A stretch of 64,000 bases of DNA. Source: Dactylosporangium vinaceum. GTDB taxonomy: Bacteria > Actinomycetota > Actinomycetes > Mycobacteriales > Micromonosporaceae. Below the pieces are notes generated by a model. The model ran no database searches. It worked only from the letters and a program-made list of their open reading frames with translations, and was not told the DNA's origin. The stretch is taken from assembly GCF_019904175.1 (NCBI RefSeq), contig NZ_CP061913.1:8990001-9054000 (forward strand). Direction: 5' to 3'. Of the stretch, positions 42,281-50,407 are shown piece after piece. Each line of letters starts with the position of its first letter. Positions within the stretch are counted from its first letter, which is position 1. Position numbers and translations under genes: made by a program.

Positions 42281-42963
42281 GAGCGGCCCGGCCCGGCGGC
42301 GAGGGCGTGCACGCGTCCGTCGCGGACCACGACCTCGCGATCGGCATAGACCGCGACCCGCGGCTCATGGGTCACGAGCACGACCGTCGTACCGTGCTCA
42401 CGCGCCGCCGCCACCAGGAGGTCCATGACGAGCTCGCCGGTGAGCGAGTCGAGCGACCCCGTCGGCTCGTCGGCGAACAGCACCCGCGGCCGGTTGATCA
42501 TGCCGCGGGCGAGCGCGACCCGCTGGGCCTGCCCACCGGACAGCTCCCCCGACCGCCGCCGCTGCAGCCCCCCGAGCCCGAGCCGCTCCAGCCACCCGCG
42601 CGCTTCCCGCAGCGCCTCACCCCGCCGGGCCCCGCCGAGCAGCAGCGGCAGCGCGACGTTCTCCTCGACGGTCAGCTCGGGCACCAGCTGCCCGAACTGG
42701 AACACGAAGCCGAAGCGCTCCCGCCGCAGCGCGCTGCGCTCGTGCTCGTTGAGCCGGTCGATCCGCCGCCCGTCGAAGAGGACCTCGCCCTCCCCGGGCA
42801 CCAGAATGCCGGCCAGGCAGTGCAGCAGCGTCGTCTTGCCGGACCCGCTGGGCCCCATGACGGCCACGATCTCGCCGGGCTCCGTGTCGAACTGCGCCCC
42901 GCGCAGCGCCGGCGTCTCACCGAACGCCATGTGCACGTCCCGCGCCTCGATGAGGGTGCTCAT
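42277..42963 (-). CDS. LolD/MacB-type ABC ATPase
   Basis: 228 residues from the ATG at 42963. Walker A VMGPSGSGKTTLLHCLAG, Q-loop FQFGQLVPELTVEEN, signature LSGGQAQRVALARGM, Walker B VLFADEPTGSLDS, H-loop VLVTHEP. Overlaps PadR by ATGA upstream and the permease by ATGA downstream. Confidence 0.9.
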   Translation of the reverse strand: MSTLIEARDVHMAFGETPALRGAQFDTEPGEIVAVMGPSGSGKTTLLHCLAGILVPGEGEVLFDGRRIDRLNEHERSALRRERFGFVFQFGQLVPELTVEENVALPLLLGGARRGEALREARGWLERLGLGGLQRRRSGELSGGQAQRVALARGMINRPRVLFADEPTGSLDSLTGELVMDLLVAAAREHGTTVVLVTHEPRVAVYADREVVVRDGRVHALAAGPGRS

Positions 42964-43484
42964 GTGCGGACCAGCCGGGCGAGGTGGTCGAGCCGGGCCA
43001 CGGTGAGCTCGATCCACCGCAGGTCGGCCTCCAGGTGGAACAGCCCGTGATCGGCGAGCAACGCCTCGATGAGGTCGTCACCCTTCTTGATCTCGTGCAG
43101 CTCCCGCATCCGGCGCAGGTGCGCGCCGCGCTGCATGTCGAGGTACTCCCCCGCCGGCCGGTCGAGCATCAGCGACAGCATCACCTTCGAGAACAGCACC
43201 GTCTGCAGGTGCGGCTCCGGCTCCACGGGCTGCGTGAGCCAGGCGTCGACCTCGGTCGCCCCGAGCTCGGTGATGACGTAACGCTTGCGCTCCGGGCCCT
43301 CCCCCGCCTCGACCTCGGAGATGACGACCTTCCCGTCCCGCGCGAGGCGCCCCAGCGTCGAATACACCTGCCCGAACGGCAGCGGCCGCCCGCGCCCGAA
43401 GAACATGTCGTAGTCGCGCTTGAGGTCATAGCCGTGGCTGGGCTCGCGCTCAAGCAGCCCCAGCAGGGTGAGGGGAACGCTCAT
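42960..43484 (-). CDS. PadR-family regulator of the ABC exporter
   Basis: 174 residues from the ATG at 43484. LLEREPSHGYDLKRDYDMFF, LPFGQVYSTLGRLARDGKV, then the C-terminal PadR helical domain (LMLDRPAGEYLDMQRGAHLR). First gene of the operon with the ABC exporter. The dyad TATAC-N5-GTATA at 43506-43520, 22 bases upstream of the start, is its probable operator. Confidence 0.86.
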   Translation of the reverse strand: MSVPLTLLGLLEREPSHGYDLKRDYDMFFGRGRPLPFGQVYSTLGRLARDGKVVISEVEAGEGPERKRYVITELGATEVDAWLTQPVEPEPHLQTVLFSKVMLSLMLDRPAGEYLDMQRGAHLRRMRELHEIKKGDDLIEALLADHGLFHLEADLRWIELTVARLDHLARLVRT

Positions 43485-43505
43485 GCCGCCACCATACACC
43501 GCGGA

Positions 43506-43520
43506 TATACACCGCGTATA
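43506..43520. promoter_or_regulatory. PadR operator dyad
   Basis: TATAC-ACCGC-GTATA, embedded in the near-direct repeat ACCGCGGATATAC/ACCGCGTATATAC. Matches the dyad shape of known PadR boxes. It lies in the intergenic region shared with the divergent vWA gene at 43622, so it could influence both. Confidence 0.6.
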
Positions 43521-43621
43521 TACCCCCGGGTTATAGTGCGACGTACGTTGCCGGTCGATCGCCGGCGCAGCACATCGAAAAGTGTTGGTGCCAGCGGTTT
43601 TCGCGGACCTACCTTCGGGGG

Positions 43622-44860
43622 GTGAAGACCATCTTGATGCATCACCTGCAGCGGCACGACGGGGCGCTGCGGGTGCCTCGCGGTGGGGCCGTCGTCTGGG
43701 ATGACGAGGAGCTTCACGCCGCCGCCTACCGGGCGGACCCCGAGCGGTACGCGCTGGCCGCGCTCACGCCCGGGGTTCGCGGCGGGCAGCGGGCCCGGGT
43801 CCTGTTGCAGCTGCTGACCGCGTCCTGGGACGGGATGGCGGCGGACGTGCGGGCGACGCTCAACCGGGTCGTCCGGGTGTTGGTGCTCGGGCTGGCGCCC
43901 GGCGACGTGTTGACAGTGCTGCTGGCGGTCCGGCGGCGGCGGGCCAATCACCGGCACGCCACCCGGGCCGCGCTGGCCTTCCTCTTCGAGCACCCGCAGG
44001 CCGCGGCCATCACCGGGGCCCGGCGGGGGATGGCCGTCGACTGCTTCGAGCATGCGCTCGGGAAGGCCACGGCCCGGGGGCGCTGCGCGTCGGGGGCCGC
44101 GGCCGCCCTCTATCGCAAGTCCACTGTGGACGCCGGGCTGCCCGGCGCGGCGCTCGACCTCGATCTCACGGGTGAACGGCCGGACACCGTGACGGCGACC
44201 AACCGGGGTGAGCCGGCGGCGGCGCTGGTGCACCTCTATCGGGGCGGGGCCGCCCCCGCGCTCTCCACTGCCGTCGACGGGTACGTCCGGCAACTGACCG
44301 ACGGGCTCCCGCAGTACCGGGGCCGCATCGCCCTCGTCGTCGACGACTCGGCGTCCATGCGCGGCTACGGCAGCCGCGAGTGGGCCGTCCTGTCGCAGGT
44401 CACGGCGCTGCGGATGGTGCTGGAGCGGGTGTGCGCGGGGCTGCGGGTCGTGCGGGCCGGCGGCGGCGAAGACGGGATGCCGGCCGGCGCGACGGACCTG
44501 GCCAGTGCGGTGCTCGCGGCCGCCGACAGCGGGCCGGACGTCATCGCCGTGGCGTCGGACGGCTACGAGAACGTGCACCCGGGCGACCTCGCGCGGGTCG
44601 CCGCGGCGCTGCCGGGTGCCGGTGTGACGGCGCCTGTCGTGTTCTGCCAGGCCGTGTTCGGGCGGGCCGACGACCTGAGCCTGCGCCGGGCCGCCGACGG
44701 GCTGGCGCTGCGCACGTTCTGGCACAGCGCGGACCTCGCCCCGCTCGTGCTCTGGATGCTGTCCCATGTGGACGGTCCGGAGGCGGGCCGCTGGGTCGGC
44801 CTGGAGCTGCGGCGTCGCCTGGCCGCAATCGAGCAGATCCTGGAAGGTGTACCGCAATGA
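43622..44860 (+). CDS. vWA-domain protein with helical N-terminus (TROVE-like?)
   Basis: 412 residues, GTG start. Residues 1-200 are helical (GGQRARVLLQLLTASWDGMA, LAPGDVLTVLLAVRRRRANH), possibly TROVE/HEAT-like. Residues 235-400 are a von Willebrand A domain with the MIDAS motif VVDDSASMRGYG and a later ATDLASAV and ASDGYEN. TROVE-vWA proteins of the Ro60 type bind RNA. The ATGA overlap with an ARPP-1 gene suggests a two-component unit related to RNA repair or stress modules. The TROVE assignment is uncertain. Confidence 0.6.
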   Translation: MKTILMHHLQRHDGALRVPRGGAVVWDDEELHAAAYRADPERYALAALTPGVRGGQRARVLLQLLTASWDGMAADVRATLNRVVRVLVLGLAPGDVLTVLLAVRRRRANHRHATRAALAFLFEHPQAAAITGARRGMAVDCFEHALGKATARGRCASGAAAALYRKSTVDAGLPGAALDLDLTGERPDTVTATNRGEPAAALVHLYRGGAAPALSTAVDGYVRQLTDGLPQYRGRIALVVDDSASMRGYGSREWAVLSQVTALRMVLERVCAGLRVVRAGGGEDGMPAGATDLASAVLAAADSGPDVIAVASDGYENVHPGDLARVAAALPGAGVTAPVVFCQAVFGRADDLSLRRAADGLALRTFWHSADLAPLVLWMLSHVDGPEAGRWVGLELRRRLAAIEQILEGVPQ

Positions 44861-45813
44861 CAGAGCTCCGGATGCTGCCGCGCGCGGTCGACGGGTCGGG
44901 GTACCGGCTCGGAGCGCCGCAGCGCGCGGGTGCGCTCACCATGGTGCCGGTGTTCGGGCCGGCGTACCCCGGGATCGTGCCGCCCCGGCACGGGCTCAAG
45001 CTCGGCCGGGTCGTCACCTACGGGCAGGTCGAGCTGACCAACCCGGCCGGCTCGGGCGTCGCCATCGTGCCGCTGCACGTCGGCTACATCCAGGACGCGG
45101 CCCAGAACCACGCCCTGTGCCGGTCGGCGTTCATCGCGGCCGGGCAGACGCTGCGGTTCGACGACGCGTGCTGCGTGCAGGAGTCGCAGGGCGGATACCT
45201 GGCCGGCCGGGAGGACCAGTGGTTCTTCGTGCTGCCGGTCGAGCTGCGGGCCGCGGCGCTGCGGCTGCGGGCCACGGCGAACTACAGCAAGCTGTGGGGC
45301 GACATCGCCGCGTTCAACCGGCGCTACGGTCTGCCCGCGCGGGGTCACCTGGAGCAGGTGCTCACCCGGCAGCGGGCGGGGCTCACGCAGTACCGCAGCC
45401 GGTTGGAGCGTCTGGAGGGGCAGCTCGGCGCGCTGTTCTTCGTCGGTGACTCGCTCGCCGGCGTGGAGATCGCGCCCGACCCGGAGTACTTCGCCGACGT
45501 GTGGGCCGCGCTTGCCTGCTTCGCCTACGGGCCGGCCGCGTGGTTCAGCGCGGAGCCGGCCGGCGACGACACGCCGCTGGCCGGGGACAGCGTCGACGGG
45601 CTGCGGGCCGCGCTCGCCGCCCGCCGCGGCGCACGTGCCGACGAGGTCCGCGGCTGGCTCGCGGCGGCGCCGTGGGTGCCGGGTGAGTTGGTGGAGGAGG
45701 AGCGGTACCTCGACCTGCGGCTCTCCACGGTGGACGGCGGCGCGGTCGCCGGTCAGGTCGTCACCGACGGCTCGCGGCTCGTGTACGCGTCCCTGTTCGC
45801 CGCGGCCGGGTAA
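44857..45813 (+). CDS. ARPP-1 (DUF6569-like) protein
   Basis: 318 residues. Family pattern seen: VVTYGQVELTNPAGSG, VPLHVGYIQDAAQNHALCRS, FIAAGQTLRFDDACCVQESQ, LGALFFVGDSLAGVEIAPDP. ARPP-1 proteins occur with rhodanese, ARG-type phosphatase and TROVE-vWA genes in predicted RNA repair or conflict systems; biochemical role unknown. Coupled to the vWA gene by ATGA. A perfect hairpin at 45987-46014 closes the unit. Confidence 0.62.
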   Translation: MTELRMLPRAVDGSGYRLGAPQRAGALTMVPVFGPAYPGIVPPRHGLKLGRVVTYGQVELTNPAGSGVAIVPLHVGYIQDAAQNHALCRSAFIAAGQTLRFDDACCVQESQGGYLAGREDQWFFVLPVELRAAALRLRATANYSKLWGDIAAFNRRYGLPARGHLEQVLTRQRAGLTQYRSRLERLEGQLGALFFVGDSLAGVEIAPDPEYFADVWAALACFAYGPAAWFSAEPAGDDTPLAGDSVDGLRAALAARRGARADEVRGWLAAAPWVPGELVEEERYLDLRLSTVDGGAVAGQVVTDGSRLVYASLFAAAG

Positions 45814-45986
45814 ATGCTTTGACCGCCGGTGACCGCGGCGGTTGAATGGAGGACATGCGGGACTGAGCCAGGCCCGGCGGTAGCCCCTCCGATTCCACAT
45901 CGGGGTCATAACGGAATTGCGCTAGCACGCGATGGAACCGCTCAAATATCGCCACGGCGCTGGCCGCCTGCCCGCAACGACGAGTC

Positions 45987-46014
45987 GAGCCCCGGTCCGA
46001 TGTGACCGGGGCTC
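45987..46014. terminator. Bidirectional terminator hairpin
   Basis: GAGCCCCGGTC-CGATGT-GACCGGGGCTC, a perfect 11-bp stem between the convergent ARPP-1 gene and the trehalose phosphatase gene. It lies 4 bases from the phosphatase stop. Confidence 0.82.
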
Positions 46015-46017
46015 GGT

Positions 46018-46845
46018 TCACTTGAGGCGCTCGTTGAGGCTCTCCACGAACTCGAGGACGCCCGGCGGGCCGTCGACGATGAGGTCGGCCCGCTCCGCCA
46101 GCCGCGGTACCTCGTCCGAGCCGCTGCACACCTTGAGCCCGAAGACACCTGTCTCGCGGAGCCGCTCCACGGCGTCGAACGCGGCCAGGTCGCCGAGGTC
46201 GTCACCGAAGTACGCCACCGCCCGGACCCGATGCTCGGCCACGACCGACTCCAGCGCGTGCCCCTTGTCGATCCCCGGCGGCCGCAGCTCCAGGACCATC
46301 CGCCCCGGCTCGACCGCCAGCCCGTGCCGCGCCGCCACCGCGTTGAGCGGCTCGCGCAGCGCCGCAAACGCCTCCTGCGGCGCGTCGGCCCGGCGGGTGT
46401 GCACGGCCACCGACATCGCCTTGTCCTCGATCGACACCCCGCCGAACCCGGCCGCGTCGAGCAGCGCCGGCAACTCCGCCCGCGCCGCCGCCACGCCCGC
46501 CGGGACCGGCTCGGAGACGACCGAGCGCGACGCCCAGTCCCACCGCTGCATGCCGTAGACGCCGTAGATCGAGAAATGCTCGAGCGCGGCCAGCTCGCCG
46601 AGGTCGCCGAGCCGCAGCACGTCCGCCACCGGCCGCCCGGTGATGATCGAGACCGACCCCACCAGCTCGGCGAGGCGGCCGAGCGCGGCCACCACACCCG
46701 GATAGGGCCGGGAGGAGCCCGGGTCCGCCACGATCGGCGACAGCACGCCGTCGAAGTCGAACGCCAGCGACGCCTCCTGGGGTTGCTCCAGGATCGCGGT
46801 GAGCCCGGCGGCGCCGGCCTCCGATTCGGGGGTCCTCAGCACCAT
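46018..46845 (-). CDS. otsB: Trehalose-6-phosphate phosphatase
   Basis: 275 residues, HAD superfamily type IIB. Motif I LAFDFDGVLSPIV with the two catalytic Asp, motif II SIITGRP, VYGMQRWDW substrate region, motif III KGHALE, motif IV YFGDDLGDLAAF. Removes phosphate from trehalose 6-phosphate in the last OtsAB step; no otsA gene is adjacent. Confidence 0.88.
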   Translation of the reverse strand: MVLRTPESEAGAAGLTAILEQPQEASLAFDFDGVLSPIVADPGSSRPYPGVVAALGRLAELVGSVSIITGRPVADVLRLGDLGELAALEHFSIYGVYGMQRWDWASRSVVSEPVPAGVAAARAELPALLDAAGFGGVSIEDKAMSVAVHTRRADAPQEAFAALREPLNAVAARHGLAVEPGRMVLELRPPGIDKGHALESVVAEHRVRAVAYFGDDLGDLAAFDAVERLRETGVFGLKVCSGSDEVPRLAERADLIVDGPPGVLEFVESLNERLK

Positions 46846-46890
46846 GAGCGCCAGGTTACCGGAGGAATGTGTCAGACTCCGGCCGGCCGT

Positions 46891-47778
46891 TCATGTTCCG
46901 GCCGGAACCGCGATCGTGACCGCGGCCGCGACCGCCTCGGCCTCCAGGCGCTTGACCCGTTTCCGGGCGCCGCCGTCCAGCTCCAGGAGCACCGGCTCGG
47001 CGAACTCGGCGTACACCCGGGAGGCACTGCCCATCTTCACGAACCGCGAACGGTCGGTGCGCCCGGTCGCCATGGTGCCAATCGTGCGCGCCCACTGCAG
47101 CGCCCCGCGGGCCGTGGTGACGCCCACCTCGAGCCGGCCGTCGAACGGGCTCGCGTCGTCGAACGCCTTGATGCCGCCCGAGATGGTCCCGATATTACCC
47201 ATGAGCAGGCACGTCGCCGGGCCCTCGAACCACGGCTCGTCGTCGAGGTGCACGATCGTGTGCACCGGCGCGTCGCCGACGTGCCGCAGCGCCGTGCGCC
47301 AGTAGGCGAGGCGCCCGGCCCGCCGCTTCATGCCCCGGTCGGCGTCCTCGATCATCGCCGCGTCGAAGCCGGCTCCGGCCATGACCGCGAAGTGCTCGCC
47401 GTCGACTTTCCCGAGGTCGTACCGCCGCCGCTCACCCTCCAGCCCGATCTGCACCGCGGCCCGGATGTCGCGCGGGATGCGCAGGGCGGACGCGAAGAGG
47501 TTCGCGGTCCCGGCCGGCAGGATGGCCAGCGTGACGCCCGTGGCCCCGGCCGCGGCCAGGGTGTCGACGCAGCGCTGCACCATGCCGTCCCCGCCCCACA
47601 CGAAGATCAGGTCCGCTCCGGCATCAACGGCCTTGCGGACCTGCTTGGGAGCCTTTTTGCTCTTGGGTACCTCCCGCCAGTCGACCTTCCCGGCCCCGGC
47701 CCGTTCGAGCTCCGTGCGCAGCCCGGCCAGCCCGGCACCGAACGTCTTCTTCCGGTGCGCCACCACCGCGACCTTCAC
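46891..47778 (-). CDS. Diacylglycerol kinase-family lipid kinase
   Basis: 295 residues, DAGK catalytic domain. FVWGGDGMVQR is the GGDG nucleotide motif, LAILPAGTANLFASAL the GTxN motif, AVMAGAGFDAAMIED the third. N-terminus MKVAVVAHRKKTFG replaces the usual NPxSG with basic residues. C-terminal polybasic ARKRVKRLEAEA may bind membrane. Phosphorylates a lipid such as diacylglycerol or a sphingoid base; substrate unknown. Confidence 0.82.
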   Translation of the reverse strand: MKVAVVAHRKKTFGAGLAGLRTELERAGAGKVDWREVPKSKKAPKQVRKAVDAGADLIFVWGGDGMVQRCVDTLAAAGATGVTLAILPAGTANLFASALRIPRDIRAAVQIGLEGERRRYDLGKVDGEHFAVMAGAGFDAAMIEDADRGMKRRAGRLAYWRTALRHVGDAPVHTIVHLDDEPWFEGPATCLLMGNIGTISGGIKAFDDASPFDGRLEVGVTTARGALQWARTIGTMATGRTDRSRFVKMGSASRVYAEFAEPVLLELDGGARKRVKRLEAEAVAAAVTIAVPAGT

Positions 47779-47857
47779 CGCTGCACCACTCTCACGGCGC
47801 CGAGCGTAGCGACGGCATTGACCACGCGCACGCGGAGGTCGCTACGATGGTGCATTG

Positions 47858-48667
47858 ATGGACACGACGGACGACGCCCGCACGCGCATCGACACCACGG
47901 TGGCGCATCCGGCGAGGCGGTACAACTACTGGCTCGGCGGCAAGGACCACTTCGCCGCCGACCGCGCCTCCGGTGACGCCATCGCGGCGGCCATGCCCGG
48001 CGTCAAGCTCATGGCCGTGGAGAACCGTGCCTTCATGGGCCGCGCGGTGCGCTACCTGGCCGAGCAGGGCATCCGCCAGTTCCTGGACATCGGCACCGGC
48101 ATCCCGGCCCCGAACAACACGCACGAGATCGCCCAGTCGGTCGACCCGTCCAGCCGCGTCGTCTACGTCGACAACGACCCGATCGTCCTGACCCACGCGC
48201 GCGCCCTGCTGACGAGCGCGCCGGGGGGCGCGAACGCGTACATCGACGGCGACCTGCGCGACCCCGAGGCGATCCTGGCCCACCCGGACCTCCCGGCCAC
48301 CCTGGACCTGTCCCGCCCGGTCGCCCTGCTGCTCGTCGCGGTGCTGCACTTCATCCGCGAGGACGAGCACCCGGAACGCATCATCGAGACCCTCACGGCC
48401 GCCCTGGCCCCCGGCAGCTACCTGGTCGCCTCCCACGCCACCTGGGAATACCTGCCCGCCGAGGTCATCGCCGCCCTCACCCGCAACAACACCGACGGCC
48501 GCTTCCAGGCCCGCACCGGCGCCCGCTTCGCCGAGCTCCTCGCCCCCTTCGACCTGGTCGAGCCCGGCATCGAGTCGGTCGCCTACTGGCACGCCGACGA
48601 CGTCCCGGGGCCCCGCCCGTCAGCCGAAGAGGTCGCCTGCTTCGGAGCCGTCGCCCGCATCCGCTGA
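47858..48667 (+). CDS. SAV2177-family (DUF574) SAM methyltransferase
   Basis: 269 residues. TTVAHPARRYNYWLGGKDHF is the family signature; FLDIGTGIPAPNNTHEIAQ is SAM motif I; VVYVDNDPIVLTHARALL follows. Abundant in actinomycete genomes, substrates unknown. TTGACC (47818) and TACGAT (47843) form a weak promoter with a long 19-base spacer only about 10 bases before the ATG, so the transcript may be nearly leaderless. Confidence 0.85.
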   Translation: MDTTDDARTRIDTTVAHPARRYNYWLGGKDHFAADRASGDAIAAAMPGVKLMAVENRAFMGRAVRYLAEQGIRQFLDIGTGIPAPNNTHEIAQSVDPSSRVVYVDNDPIVLTHARALLTSAPGGANAYIDGDLRDPEAILAHPDLPATLDLSRPVALLLVAVLHFIREDEHPERIIETLTAALAPGSYLVASHATWEYLPAEVIAALTRNNTDGRFQARTGARFAELLAPFDLVEPGIESVAYWHADDVPGPRPSAEEVACFGAVARIR

Positions 48668-48780
48668 CCACTGCGGCGCTCCGCCGACGCCGGCCGCCAG
48701 GATCCGCCCGGGCCCGGTGATCCGGCCGCGGTCTCCCGGCGGCTCCACCGCGGACCGGAAACCGCGTGATCACCAGGCGT

Positions 48781-50235
48781 TCAGCGCGGGAGCTGCTGGA
48801 GGATGATGCGGGCCATCTCCGTGACAAGGGTGCGGTCCTCGGTGTGGGCGAACTCCATCACCGGCGCCGAGTTGCGGCCGCAGACCGCGGCGGTGTAGCG
48901 GGGCGCCACCACCACCAGGGCGCACTCCTCGACCGGCGCGTTGCCGCCCAGCGCGAACCGCACCCCCGGCCCCACCGACGCCGGGTGCAGCGGTGCGACA
49001 AGGCCCACGAACGCGGCCCGCCCGGCCAGATGGGTGAGCGAGGGCAGCCACGAGCGGGCGGTGTCCGCGTCGGTGCAGCGGGCCAGGACGACGGCGTCGT
49101 CGCCGGCCCGGCGCAGGACGTGCTCCAGGTGGGCGGCGAAGAGCTCGGCCGTCGCCGGGCGGGAGCGGCCCCGGCGGGCGGCGGCCTCGAAGGGGGTGCC
49201 CGCCGGCAGGTGGTGGCCGGGGCGGGAGGAGCGCAGGGCGCCGGGCGCGGATGTGAACGTCTGGCCCGGCAGCGGCGCCGGGCCGCCGAACAGCAGCCCC
49301 TGGCCCCAGTGGGCGCCGAGCGCGCGGGCGTTGGCCAGGTCCTGCGGGGTCTCGATGCCCTCGGCGACGATCGTGGCGCCCGTCTGCTCGGCGACGGCGT
49401 TGACGGCGGCCACCAGCTCGACGGTGCGGGGGGCGTGCGGGTCCCGCAGGAGCTGGAGGTCGAGCTTGACGACCTCGGGCTCCAGCAGCGGCAGGAACGC
49501 CAGGGACATCGGGTCGGCGCCCACGTCGTCAAGGGCCAGGCAGTGGCCGTGGGACTGGACCGCGGCGGCCAGCTGGAGGAGGGCGGCGGGGTGGGTCGAG
49601 AGGGCGCGCTCGGTGTACTCCAGGACCATCCGGAACGGCGCGTTGGCCATCAGGTGGTGCAGGCGCTCGGAGAGGGGCAGGTCGACGACGGCCGGCTCGG
49701 CGTTGACGAAGAGCAGCGGCACGTCGAAGGCGGCCGCGGTCTCCAGGGCGCGCTCGGCGCACAGCGTGTCGAGGTCGGCCAGGCGGCCGGCGGACTCGGC
49801 GGCGGCGAACAGCTCGCGGGCCCGCCACAGCGGGGAGCCGACCGGGCCGCGGGCGAGGGCCTCGACGCCGACCGGGTGCAGGTCGCGCAGCTCGACGATC
49901 GGCTGGAACAGCGGCTCGACGGCCCGCTCGGCCAGGATGCGCTCGATCGTCCAGCTGGACTCGCGCAGCGCCAGCTCCAGCACGGCCGCCCGGGTGCCGG
50001 CGGCGCCGCCGAACGGATCGAGCATCCCCAACGGCGTGACCTCGACGGTGTCGTCCTCGAGGCCTACCGCTGCGGCATCGGTACGGCGGGCGCGCAGGAC
50101 GTTGCGGGAGGCGAGCGTGCGCGTGACGCGGGAGCGGAACGATGACGGGCGCAGGGACGCCTGTGCCGGAATCGACACGGAGGGTGAAGGGGCGGTTGCC
50201 GCGGGAGGAACACTCGGCCGGTCCTGGGCCTGCAT
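48781..50235 (-). CDS. EAL-domain c-di-GMP phosphodiesterase with DICT domain
   Basis: 484 residues from the ATG at 50235, which has GGGAGG 5 bases upstream. EAL domain (about 95-325) keeps the expected residues: VGVEALARG, LFVNAEP, LEYTERAL, LALDDVGAD, VKLDLQLL, IVAEGIET, WGQGLLFGG. The C-terminal part (about 360-470) resembles the DICT sensory domain that accompanies EAL and GGDEF proteins. Probably degrades c-di-GMP in response to an unknown input. Confidence 0.8.
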   Translation of the reverse strand: MQAQDRPSVPPAATAPSPSVSIPAQASLRPSSFRSRVTRTLASRNVLRARRTDAAAVGLEDDTVEVTPLGMLDPFGGAAGTRAAVLELALRESSWTIERILAERAVEPLFQPIVELRDLHPVGVEALARGPVGSPLWRARELFAAAESAGRLADLDTLCAERALETAAAFDVPLLFVNAEPAVVDLPLSERLHHLMANAPFRMVLEYTERALSTHPAALLQLAAAVQSHGHCLALDDVGADPMSLAFLPLLEPEVVKLDLQLLRDPHAPRTVELVAAVNAVAEQTGATIVAEGIETPQDLANARALGAHWGQGLLFGGPAPLPGQTFTSAPGALRSSRPGHHLPAGTPFEAAARRGRSRPATAELFAAHLEHVLRRAGDDAVVLARCTDADTARSWLPSLTHLAGRAAFVGLVAPLHPASVGPGVRFALGGNAPVEECALVVVAPRYTAAVCGRNSAPVMEFAHTEDRTLVTEMARIILQQLPR

Positions 50236-50359
50236 GCCAACCTCCCGGCTCGACACTGCCATGTGCCCCCACCGCACACCTTATGCCCTGATCCGGCACC
50301 GAACCAGCCGCGCAGGTCAGAGGCAGATCATTGTAAACATCGAACGGGGTGAAGATCAC

Positions 50360-50395
50360 GCAGCGACCCCGGGCGGGTGAGCCCGGGGTCGCTGC
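50360..50395 (-). terminator. Strong terminator of the acylase gene
   Basis: GCAGCGACCCCGGGC (50360-50374), loop GGGTGA, and its exact complement (50381-50395): a 15-bp perfect stem, 12 bases beyond the acylase stop. Confidence 0.85.
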
Positions 50396-50407
50396 GGGAG
50401 AGCGCGA

